Positions 35,601 through 64,000 of a stretch of 64,000 nucleotides of DNA are shown in pieces. This DNA comes from Aptenodytes patagonicus. Its lineage: Eukaryota; Chordata; Aves; Sphenisciformes; Spheniscidae. Under the pieces are notes generated by a model. It had not been told where the DNA came from and ran no database searches. It saw only the letters and a list, made by a program, of their open reading frames with translations. Positions within the stretch are counted from its first letter, which is position 1, and every line of letters starts with the position of its first letter. The stretch lies in NCBI RefSeq assembly GCF_965638725.1, contig NC_134950.1, positions 14,074,101-14,138,100 on the forward strand, in the 5' to 3' direction. The position numbers and the translations under genes are program-made.

Positions 35601-37378
35601 TTGAGGAACTTATATTCTGAAAAAAAATGTATGGCTTACTTGATAATAACCGCATATAACATGACTCGCAAAATACCATTTCTTTACACCTGGAATACCA
35701 GCCACTGAACAAGCTGCAAAGAGATAAAACAATTATTTAAAATAATCAATCCACTACAATCTATTCCTCCTATTATTATGAACATCTCTGTTGAAAGACT
35801 CTATGCGAGTCATTTAATGTGCCACAATGACCTGAGTTCTACTTTCTTTTAGCATCATAATTAATTTCTAAACATATTAAGGTGTAGGTAAGTGTCTTGG
35901 CAAGCGTCTAACTATTACTGATCCTCTGACTGTTAATAAGTAAGAAAATCTTTGACCTCTTCTCCATTCTGGGCAATGTTGCTCTCCATTTGCTGGTGTT
36001 GTTTCATACCTGAACTGAATCACAACTTTCATAAATATAGTTTACACAGTTCACAAAATGAGATGATCTCTCAACATTTCTATGCAATAAAAAGCACAGA
36101 AGTTGAAAACAGCTTAACATCCCCACCTTCATGAATTTCAACAGCTTATAGTGGTTTCCCCACATGAATCACAATTGTGACAGCTGTGACAAGATGAGCC
36201 TTTACAGCTCAACACTAGATATCCAAACCAAGTAAAGAACTAAAAAAGCATTTTTTAACAAAAAAACCCCAAACACCCAACCCCTAAAAGTACTAAAGCA
36301 GATCTTCAGAAATCTATTTTAAGATGATAAAATGATTTAATAAATATTCATGGATTAGGGTTCTGAATTGATACTCAACTGACAAATATTGCTTCCACTG
36401 AAAAGATTAGAAGACATCATAGGAGTAATGAAAATATCAAGCTGCCCACTGACATGAGAAACAAGCCCTTTCCTACTCTTTCTTGCTAAGCTGGATTGAA
36501 ATTTGTCAACCTTTCAAAACCCTTCTCTTCCATTTCTTCTGTCCAATCTATTTAATCATCTCCTAACACCTCAGCTGCTGAAATGACATCAGTTCTCCAC
36601 AGAAACAGCAGCAGCAGGGGCAGTCCCACCTGCAGGTTTAGGCACACTGCAGAGATTGAGTTTCCTTAAGTTTCCGACTTGTTTCACCTAGATCATAAAA
36701 TGTGCCTAGGCCAATTCCTTGATAAAATTTGCCTTACCTTACTGTACATTACTATATTTACCTGGGAATGCGCTCACATCTGCATTTATGGATGAGTTAC
36801 AGCTTTCTTTAAGGAACTGATAAACAGTTGCAGCAGTCTCAGCTGGAAAAAAAAAAAAGTTTTTCTTAAAACTACTGAATTACAGAAGTTAAGGCTTGCT
36901 TTCTTGCAAATACAGTATAAAGTTCAGTTTAATATTAGAAGTTTAGTTTTAAAAAAACCTGTTAACTACAGATTTGCAGGAGTTTAAAAAGACAAATTTT
37001 GTAAAATTCTCGTTAAAGTAATGCACATCTCAGGAACGCTCTACCGAGTTATATAGCAGTGTCGCAATAAAACACAAAAAAACCCCTAAGTTTCTGAAGG
37101 TTTAAGTCATTAAAGACTTTTAGTCTGGAAAAAAAAAAAGGAGGGATTTAACGAGGTAGGGATCCAGAAAAGCCTGCACGGGCGCAGATCCTAGACCAGC
37201 GACCGTAAAGAAAAGCCCTCGTTAAGCAAGCTCGGATGGGGCCCGCGGCAGGCGGCTCCCCACACGGCGCGGCCTCCAGCCCCCCCGCGGCGGTACCTGC
37301 TCCAGGCCCGGGGCCGCCCGCCGCAGCACCATCGCCCCTGCGCTCCCCCCAGCTCAGGAGCAGGACGTAGCGATCCAT
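8642..37378 (-). CDS. MTBP: MTBP, MDM2-binding protein, complete 22-exon gene
   Basis: The product is the metazoan partner of TICRR/Treslin, needed for origin firing in the nucleus, and was first described as an MDM2 binder. Coding exons in order: 37378-37297, 36842-36762, 35713-35640, 35519-35374, 34872-34814, 33921-33777, 31687-31570, 30999-30865, 30069-29975, 29197-29125, 27499-27382, 24700-24527, 23388-23275, 21928-21764, 21383-21290, 19869-19714, 17286-17191, 15001-14735, 13466-13220, 12071-11958, 10234-10169, 8677-8642. They sum to 2655 bases: 884 residues plus TAG, against about 904 in human. Every junction keeps phase. The family's N-terminal, middle and C-terminal regions are all present. 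Strongly conserved segments include [37 protein letters not shown] and SRSQKHTR. Exon 18 has a basic KRRSK/KKR cluster likely to be a nuclear signal. Introns hold two solo LTRs and simple repeats, otherwise AT-rich unique sequence. Confidence 0.97.
10169..10234 (-). CDS. MTBP: MTBP exon 21 (residues 852-873)
   Basis: It encodes [22 protein letters not shown], nearly identical to mammals. Acceptor gtatttag, donor gtaaga. Confidence 0.97.
11958..12071 (-). CDS. MTBP: MTBP exon 20 (residues 814-851)
   Basis: It encodes [38 protein letters not shown], part of the conserved C-terminal region. Acceptor gaaaccaag, donor gtaact. Confidence 0.96.
13220..13466 (-). CDS. MTBP: MTBP exon 19 (residues 731-813)
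   Basis: It encodes [17 protein letters not shown]... and ends [10 protein letters not shown] in phase 0. It is Ser/Thr-rich, a linker expected to be phosphorylated, and less conserved than flanking exons. Donor gtaaag; the longer open frame past it is intron. Confidence 0.95.
14735..15001 (-). CDS. MTBP: MTBP exon 18 (residues 642-731)
   Basis: This is the largest coding exon. It encodes [13 protein letters not shown]... [12 protein letters not shown]... [10 protein letters not shown]... and [17 protein letters not shown] plus two bases. The basic clusters at residues about 715-731 are probable nuclear localisation or DNA-contact residues. A sense solo LTR lies 155 bases upstream in the preceding intron. 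Confidence 0.97.
15157..15759 (-). mobile_element. Solo LTR in MTBP intron 17
   Basis: A 603-base LTR of the same family as the inverted pair near 3307, with ends TGTGCTGG and CCACGGCA on the - strand. Flanks AACAGC and AGCAGC differ at one base, compatible with a 6-base target duplication. It carries TGACGTCA at 15497-15504 followed on the - strand by ATATAAAG, an intact-looking core promoter arrangement. It is in the sense direction for MTBP. No internal retroviral sequence flanks it, so it is a solo LTR produced by recombination. Confidence 0.9.
17191..17286 (-). CDS. MTBP: MTBP exon 17 (residues 610-642)
   Basis: It encodes [32 protein letters not shown] plus two bases. The LTPEL.P.KL..LPFEKA..CHYHG pattern matches the family. 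Acceptor cctttcag, donor gtaagt. Confidence 0.96.
19714..19869 (-). CDS. MTBP: MTBP exon 16 (residues 558-610)
   Basis: It encodes [20 protein letters not shown]... [28 protein letters not shown] plus two bases. A run of 26 T bases (- strand) lies about 80 bases before its acceptor. Donor gtatgc. Confidence 0.97.
19948..19973. repeat. A26 homopolymer (T26 on the MTBP strand)
   Basis: A run of 26 A bases on the + strand, in MTBP intron 15 about 80 bases before the exon 16 acceptor on the - strand. Similar but shorter runs lie near 20221 and 20295. Confidence 0.9.
21290..21383 (-). CDS. MTBP: MTBP exon 15 (residues 527-558)
   Basis: It encodes [20 protein letters not shown]... KNKQKM plus two bases. 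The [13 protein letters not shown] segment is nearly invariant. Acceptor ttcttgcag, donor gtaatg. Confidence 0.96.
21441..21510. repeat. TA-rich low-complexity tract
   Basis: Imperfect TATA repeats in MTBP intron 14, just upstream (transcript sense) of exon 15. No coding potential. Confidence 0.7.
21764..21928 (-). CDS. MTBP: MTBP exon 14 (residues 472-527)
   Basis: It encodes [20 protein letters not shown]... [16 protein letters not shown]... and ends TVTS plus one base. Acceptor ttttatag, donor gtaagt. Confidence 0.94.
23275..23388 (-). CDS. MTBP: MTBP exon 13 (residues 434-472)
   Basis: It encodes [30 protein letters not shown]... LKEYL plus one base. The LPHF.GE.IVQREK segment is conserved. 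Acceptor ctgtacag, donor gtaagt. Confidence 0.95.
24527..24700 (-). CDS. MTBP: MTBP exon 12 (residues 376-434)
   Basis: It encodes [20 protein letters not shown]... [15 protein letters not shown]... [11 protein letters not shown] plus one base. The LLQGNG and [12 protein letters not shown] segments are diagnostic for MTBP. Donor gtaaga. Confidence 0.96.
27303..27333. repeat. TA/CA microsatellite
   Basis: TA repeats pass into CA repeats and then degenerate, in MTBP intron 11 close to the donor of exon 11. Confidence 0.85.
27382..27499 (-). CDS. MTBP: MTBP exon 11 (residues 337-376)
   Basis: It encodes [10 protein letters not shown]... [19 protein letters not shown] plus one base. The VGALF.LPC and KWKEY segments match the family. 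Acceptor ttatttag, donor gtaggt. Confidence 0.95.
29125..29197 (-). CDS. MTBP: MTBP exon 10 (residues 312-336)
   Basis: It encodes [25 protein letters not shown], matched to the human LLLEQISSLCSK helix. Acceptor ctgttcag, donor gtaaaa, ending in phase 0. Confidence 0.94.
29975..30069 (-). CDS. MTBP: MTBP exon 9 (residues 281-312)
   Basis: It encodes [20 protein letters not shown]... ISDLEFE plus two bases of Leu. The [11 protein letters not shown] segment is almost invariant in the family. The donor gtatcc is weak. Confidence 0.95.
30865..30999 (-). CDS. MTBP: MTBP exon 8 (residues 236-280), GC donor
   Basis: It encodes [20 protein letters not shown]... ending DALPE in phase 0. The only donor that keeps phase with exon 9 is gcgagt, so the following intron is of the GC-AG type. 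Acceptor ttttttccag. Confidence 0.93.
31570..31687 (-). CDS. MTBP: MTBP exon 7 (residues 196-235)
   Basis: It encodes [13 protein letters not shown]... [15 protein letters not shown] sense-oriented solo LTR ends 174 bases upstream of this exon in transcript direction. Acceptor tttttacag, donor gtaaaa. Confidence 0.96.
31862..32432 (-). mobile_element. Solo LTR in MTBP intron 6
   Basis: A 571-base LTR with ends TGTCCTGG and CCACGACA on the - strand, sense with MTBP. It carries TGACGTCA at 32169-32176, followed by ACATAAA. Flanks ATGGT and CTGGT match at four of five bases. It keeps a short segment (cagctgaccc region) absent from both LTRs of the 3302-6167 element, so it represents a separate insertion or subfamily. 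Confidence 0.9.
33777..33921 (-). CDS. MTBP: MTBP exon 6 (residues 148-196)
   Basis: It encodes [20 protein letters not shown]... [20 protein letters not shown], the conserved GALKHLREW segment of the N-terminal region. Acceptor tttttatag, donor gtatgc, ending two bases into a codon. Confidence 0.96.
34814..34872 (-). CDS. MTBP: MTBP exon 5 (residues 128-148)
   Basis: It encodes [20 protein letters not shown] plus the first base of Gly, nearly identical to the mammalian helix at this place. Acceptor attttcag, donor gtaatg. Confidence 0.95.
35374..35519 (-). CDS. MTBP: MTBP exon 4 (residues 80-128)
   Basis: It starts [13 protein letters not shown] and ends SRESLSMT, followed by two bases of a split Asp codon. 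It contains an acidic run (NFEEDDNN). Acceptor gattag, donor gtatgc. Confidence 0.95.
35640..35713 (-). CDS. MTBP: MTBP exon 3 (residues 55-79)
   Basis: It encodes [15 protein letters not shown]... ending CGYYQ, aligned to the human CSVGGIPGSKKWFF segment. Acceptor tttgcag, donor gtaagc; ends in phase 0. Confidence 0.95.
36762..36842 (-). CDS. MTBP: MTBP exon 2 (residues 28-54)
   Basis: It encodes [13 protein letters not shown]... and ends AFPG across the splice. The TVYQFLK segment matches the family's NVYHLLK helix. Acceptor ttttccag, donor gtaaat. Confidence 0.93.
37297..37378 (-). CDS. MTBP: MTBP exon 1 (residues 1-27)
   Basis: The start codon has G at -3 and G at +4. The protein begins [12 protein letters not shown], matching the conserved MDRY..L..WGE start of the family, then becomes Gly/Ala/Pro-rich through the CpG island. 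It ends one base into a codon, with donor gtaccg. Confidence 0.93.
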
Positions 37379-37534
37379 GGCCTGGCGAGGACGGGGACGG
37401 AGCCGCCGCCGCTCCGAACGGCCCGCGCTGCCGCCCTTGCGCCGCCCCTCGCAGGGCAGCGCTTCCGCTTCCCGCCGGTGCGGCGGCCAAGGGGCTCCAC
37501 TTCCCTTCCCCTCAGCCGCGGCGGGAGGGTGGCT
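37379..37534. promoter_or_regulatory. Bidirectional promoter between MTBP and MRPL13
   Basis: Only 156 bases separate the divergent start codons, so both 5' untranslated regions and the core promoter must lie here or in the adjacent coding ends. Visible motifs are an E2F-type TTCCCGCC at 37469-37476 and ETS-like CTTCC cores at 37462-37470 and 37500-37509. E2F control would suit MTBP (replication) and ETS/NRF-2-type control would suit a mitochondrial ribosomal gene. These are inferences from motif content only. Confidence 0.8.
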
Positions 37535-59583
<22,049 letters not shown>

Positions 59584-59666
59584 CCAGAATTCTACATTAG
59601 AGTAGAGCTGATAAGCCTCTCATGCCACATGGTATATTATACTCTCATATAACTGTCTTTAGTACT

Positions 59667-59672
59667 AATAAA
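59667..59672 (+). other. MRPL13: MRPL13 polyadenylation signal (proposed)
   Basis: Canonical AATAAA, 84 bases after the proposed stop codon, giving a short 3' untranslated region. It supports the terminal exon call but depends on it. Confidence 0.5.
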
Positions 59673-59696
59673 GATTCTCACGTGATAATTTAGCTC

Positions 59697-59717
59697 TGGC
59701 ACTTAATTTAAGTGCCA
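59697..59717. repeat. Palindrome TGGCACTTAA-T-TTAAGTGCCA
   Basis: A perfect inverted repeat with 10-base arms and a single central base, starting 25 bases after the proposed MRPL13 AATAAA. A third partial copy (tggcactta) occurs near 59738. It could form a hairpin at the transcript end. Confidence 0.8.
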
Positions 59718-59719
59718 AT

Positions 59720-61582
59720 AATTTAAGTGACAATTTAAGCTGGCACTTAGGTTTAACTAACTAATCAGGAGTGTCCCTTTTGTCAAAGGAAACGGTGTTA
59801 CGCTGCCAGAGCTTTTGAAATGCTTTTCCTTGTCCCCACGCACTGCCATAGTCTTGCTTGAGTTTATCTCCTCAGCACTGGGCCACCTTAATTGTGTTGA
59901 CACGTAGGTGTGTGTGGCAGAGGACAAGTAAACTTGATGCCATCTAATTTAGTCATTGCTGTCAAACTAAGTTTCCTAATAGCTTCATGTTAGCATTGAG
60001 AAGACTACTTGAGCGTGTTGATCCTTGGGGAAAATCTGCAGGTAAGAACTCTATTCTGAAGCTAGAATTCCCCTCCCGTCATTTCTTGGAACCATTCCCT
60101 CCAGAGGAATTCAAAGCACAGAGAAAATATGCATTCCCTTTTTTATATTTCTCTCCTCTGCAGTCTCATCCTGATCGATTTTTTGGTAAGTGCTATCTGT
60201 ATACAGTCTTTTTACTCCATACCAGTTACAGAGCTTGGGGAGTGCTGCTGCCTTAGAAGTCCTGCAGCTGCAGCAGTGCTTCTCCTATGGGAGGGATGGG
60301 TAACTCAAGTGGGTATTCTGGTGAGAAGAACCAGGGGAATAGGTGGACCTGAGAGGAATGGAATAGAGGGTCTGAAATGAGTGTGAGAGAATGCTAGAGA
60401 GGAGTGGAGTTAGTGAGTTCTGGGTGGGATAGGGAAAAACAAAGGGGGGTTTGGGAGAACTTTAACGCTCTGAGTGGAGAGGCTGGGCCAGAAGTCTCCC
60501 TTCAGTCAGCTACTCCAGCTAGAGCCACTTTTAAAGGCAGAAGGACATACCTAACACTGCTACCATACCTTTGCTGGGTTAGACTTTAGTCCTACCTTCT
60601 TTTCTGCGCTCAGGAACTGGTAAGTCCTAGCAGAGGGATCAAGAATGAAGGTGGTTATCTACCATTTCTCCACTAGCCGCAGGGCTCATCGCTGTAGTCG
60701 CTGTTGTAATTTCAGCTTCTTGTCCTGGCCTGCAATCAGACCATTGTGGATGTCAGATATTTGTGTCAGACAGATAAGTTTTAATTTAACCTTCAGCTCA
60801 CTTCTCCGGCAGTTTTAATGTTGGGAAGAGTTTCCAATTTGAAGTAATGGGAAAAATAATAATGTTTTTCTTCCTGACTGAGGGAATAAATGTATTATTG
60901 TGATTCTCTAGCACTCATAGTGCTCTGGGGGGAAGGGCTTAGTTGTGAAATAAAAGATACAGAATTGAGCAAATTTGGTAAAATAACTTTCTGATGTGAT
61001 AAGTAAAACACAGAAGTCTGTAAAAGGGGACTTAAAGTGAATTGTAGTGGTCACTGTTCTGATTAAAGTGCCAGCTGGAATGTCTGAGAATAGACAGCTT
61101 TGCACCAAAGGCACTAAAAGAAAGGCTGTATGAATATCCAGCTGTTCAGAACTCTGTGTTCTGAACTTTTTCAGTGTGTATGAGCCCGTGGAAGAAGTAG
61201 TGTTTGCATTATTCCTTTGAAAGACTGTAAAAGCAACAAAGGTTTAAGTATTTACATACTCTTTAATGATGTCAGCTTTTTAGAGGCATAGCAAAAACAT
61301 TCTTTCAAAAATGAGTCAAAAAAGGGACAAAATACTGACAGCTTTGTTCAACAAACCAAAGAGAAGTTAGTTAGAATATCGTTGTATAAATCTGATATTC
61401 TTTATAATTTGAGATGTACCCAAAAAACAACTACCTGACATCAAAATTGTTTCAGAAGAGGAAATGTAAAGGGAACATGAGTTGTTTCTTTGGAAATCCA
61501 ACTATTGCAGGAACACATGTGTATCTCAGAATGCAAAACTGACTTTCTGTTTGGGTTCCTCGTCATTTTATTCTTTTCCAGC
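59720..61582. other. Intergenic DNA downstream of MRPL13
   Basis: No supported gene. An 89-codon frame at 59987-60256 has no recognised similarity. A 22-base segment near 60164-60185 is framed by a good acceptor and a gtaagt donor but has no partner exon. By synteny COL14A1 would be the next gene, but nothing collagen-like (Gly-X-Y) is visible. Confidence 0.5.
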
Positions 61583-61725
61583 TGACAGGCTACCCAGAGA
61601 GGTTGTGGAATCTCCAGCCTTGGAGATGCTCAGAACTTGACTGCACAAGTTCCTGAGCAACCTGATGTAATGCTGAAGTTAGTCCCACTTTGAGACCCTT
61701 CCAATGCAAATTATTCTATGGTTCT
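61583..61725 (+). mobile_element. CR1 LINE 3' fragment, short
   Basis: It contains CTACCCAGAGAGGTTGTGGA, CCTTGGAGATGCTCA, AGCAACCTGATGTA and the ending ATTCTATGGTTCT typical of CR1. It is 5'-truncated and diverged. Confidence 0.85.
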
Positions 61726-64000
61726 TTATATATGATGAAAGTAAACAAACATAGATAGTAAAGTAGAGTAATATTTTAATAAACTCTGTTTAAAAACCCC
61801 AATGCGTAGGTTGCTAGTAGTGTTAGTCCTGTTCAGCTTTTTCTTGGGCTATTGTTTGTTACTCTGTACTAGGGTCTTAGAAGTCTGGGTGAGAGCATAC
61901 AGTGCTAAAATGAGTAGCCTTTTCTTGTTCTCTGTGTCCGGTGTCCTCCATTCTGCATTTGGGATATAAAAGGCCTGTATGTTTACTGTCGTGTACTTTG
62001 GTCTGTGAGCTTCTGCAGAACCCATAGATAGCTTCCAAGCAGTAAGAGTAGTCCCTACAATAAACCAGAAAATGAAGGATGCAGAAAAACTATAAACTCA
62101 ATTATTTTTTTTCTTCAGATGGTTTTAATAAGTCTTCCTGCCTTGCGTGACTTTTGTTTTTAGTTATTATTTATCTTCCATGAAGTTCCAATTACGACAA
62201 GAAAATTAATCTTTAAGGTTTTACATTAAAACTTACACCCAAGAAATGTACCTTACTGTCTATAAAATAGCTGTAAGACAGATAATAAGGAATGAATATA
62301 AATTACTGAATTTATATGAGAAGTTACTAGTATTAGGAGGAAAAGAGCCTTTTTCTCTTTAATCTGAAGTAATAATGTAAATAATTTTCATTCGGAATGT
62401 GAAGAGAACATGCTCAATGCTGCTAATGATCTCACTGGACTTTCTACCTATATTTTGTATCAAAATGTCTTGCTCTAGATGTTTTTTCAAAGGCTATTTT
62501 GCTGGTAGTTGGAGACTGGCACACCATAGACAAATATATGACATCCAAGTGGAACACTAAAACAGAGAAACGGTTTATAAGAAAAGCACAGGTCCAGTGT
62601 GGAAACCTAGCAAATAGTTTTTCAGAGTAGAGAGCCTTCCTGTCACCCCTCCTTCCACCACAGCAGAGTTCATGATAGAACATCAAGTGGGATCCTGCTC
62701 CATGAAAAGAGAGAATTAAATGTCAGAATATTTCCAGTGAGAGAGATTTTCTTTGAGCGTTCTTCCCTTTTATCCCGAACCAGAACTAACTGACTTCCCA
62801 AATTGTGCAGAGCTTCTCTCTTAGATCCTCGATGGAGAGGTCTGAAGTAAGTCTGGTAGAAAACTGTGTAGATACAGGAAAGTTAAATTATGTCTTTTCC
62901 AGACACGTTTAGAGGGGAGAAGGATCAAAAACTAGTTCCTTTGACAGAGTTTGATTTTGTAGCTTCTTACCATGAATGAAACCATTATTTCAAGTGTGTT
63001 TGAAGTTTCAGATTGTATGTCTTTTAAATGAGTTTTAAACAGAAATCATCACAGAATTTGTCAGTCATGTATGACTAAGCAAACAATTCTGTTTGATAAA
63101 AGCAAGGATACATCAGTCGTGTGTAAATTTTCCTGTTATATACCATTTTAAAGTTGTTTAACTGTCTGAGTATATATATGTTTTTAGACAGTTTTAAAGG
63201 CAAGAAATTGTTTTTGAAGAAGTATTTAAATAAGAATGTTACCAAATATATAGAACAGCAGCTCTGTGTTGTTCCAGTTAGATGGGTGCATTCCTGAGAG
63301 TTTCCCTTAAGAAAGCAGAGCCGTCTGATTTCCAGGCGTGCGCTCGGGTTGGTGCTGGTGTGCATGCTCAGCGCCTGTTCCACTGCCAGCCTTAATACGA
63401 ACTCTCCTCGGGCCAGACAGCCTCTCACTTGTCTTTCTGGGATAAAAGTCCTTAAACACTTTTGACATTTTTAAAACTTGATGTATTGTAAACTCTGAAA
63501 TTTGGCTTAAGAAAACCAAACACCTTTTTAATGTTTATTTTTCTGAGTAACTTGCCTGATTTCTGGCCCCCATCTGTACATCCTGCTTTGAGGCAGGGGG
63601 GTGCAGAACCTGGTCTGAAGCGGTAATTTTGTTTCAGCTGAGCAGCATGGTCTGGTCAGGGTTCCGGAATTGACGCTGCGTGTCACCCCCATGGCATGGC
63701 ACACAGATTCTTGGTAGTTCATCAGCAACACTCCATGGCTTTGAAAGCAGAGAATCACAATGTTCTTGGAAAGAAAAGTTTGTAGGTGATGAAACACAAG
63801 CATGTTGGACACCTATGAACCGCAGATGGCTCTGATAATCCTTTTATACATCCTGTGCTAATCATAACTTCCCCTTCCAGTTCCTCCCTAGCTTTGTGTT
63901 CCTTAAAGCCAGCCTTGCCAACCTCGGGCAACCTGAAGCCTACTGCTGATGTTCCTAGCAGACAAACTTGTAGGCATTGGTAAACAGAAAGGCTTTCGGA
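61726..64000. other. Intergenic DNA at the right edge
   Basis: AT-rich unique sequence without a supported gene. A locally CpG-containing island near 63320-63440 is open on the - strand in two frames, but I recognise no protein there. No repeats of the families seen elsewhere are obvious. Confidence 0.45.

Noticed and set aside
59987-60256. Open frame containing PPEEF, considered as the MRPL13 C-terminus
   Set aside because: No acceptor just before it restores the split Pro codon in phase, and the frame lacks a nearby stop and polyadenylation signal.

Overview
The window is vertebrate nuclear DNA, almost certainly from a non-galliform (neoavian-type) bird. The evidence is that two single-copy genes have avian-like exon sequences, there are several truncated CR1 LINE copies with the bird-type 3' end, and there are four LTRs of one retroviral family. 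Coding density is low and introns are AT-rich. There is no bacterial-style organisation, and nearly all of the long open frames are chance or lie inside repeats.

Layout. (1) Positions 1-8300 are intergenic DNA beyond the 3' end of MTBP. By synteny with mammals the neighbour here should be the 3' end of SNTB1 on the + strand, but no SNTB1 coding exon is visible. The region contains a degenerate endogenous retrovirus (3302-6167) with a tRNA-Lys-type primer binding site, a broken gag-like region and, unusually, its two LTRs in inverted orientation. (2) Positions 8300-37378, - strand: MTBP (MDM2-binding protein, the TICRR/Treslin partner in replication origin firing). All 22 coding exons can be placed with consistent splice phases, giving 884 codons plus stop. 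Two solo LTRs of the same retroviral family sit in its introns, both in the sense direction and both close upstream of an exon. One intron has a GC donor. (3) Positions 37379-37534: a 156-bp GC-rich gap between the two start codons, in a CpG island, serving as a bidirectional promoter. (4) Positions 37535-59583, + strand: MRPL13 (mitochondrial large-subunit protein uL13m). Six exons are secure. A short terminal exon at 59553 is proposed from splice phase, conserved residues, a stop codon and a nearby AATAAA. (5) Positions 59720-64000: intergenic DNA with one CR1 fragment. By synteny COL14A1 should follow outside the window.

The head-to-head pair MTBP/MRPL13 matches the mammalian arrangement. 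The two products act in different compartments (nuclear replication initiation and mitochondrial translation), so shared promoter use is the only functional link the sequence suggests. The most unusual structure is the retroviral insertion with inverted LTRs. One internal breakpoint falls exactly at the edge of the primer binding site, where minus-strand strong-stop DNA begins, which points to an aberrant reverse-transcription product rather than later rearrangement.
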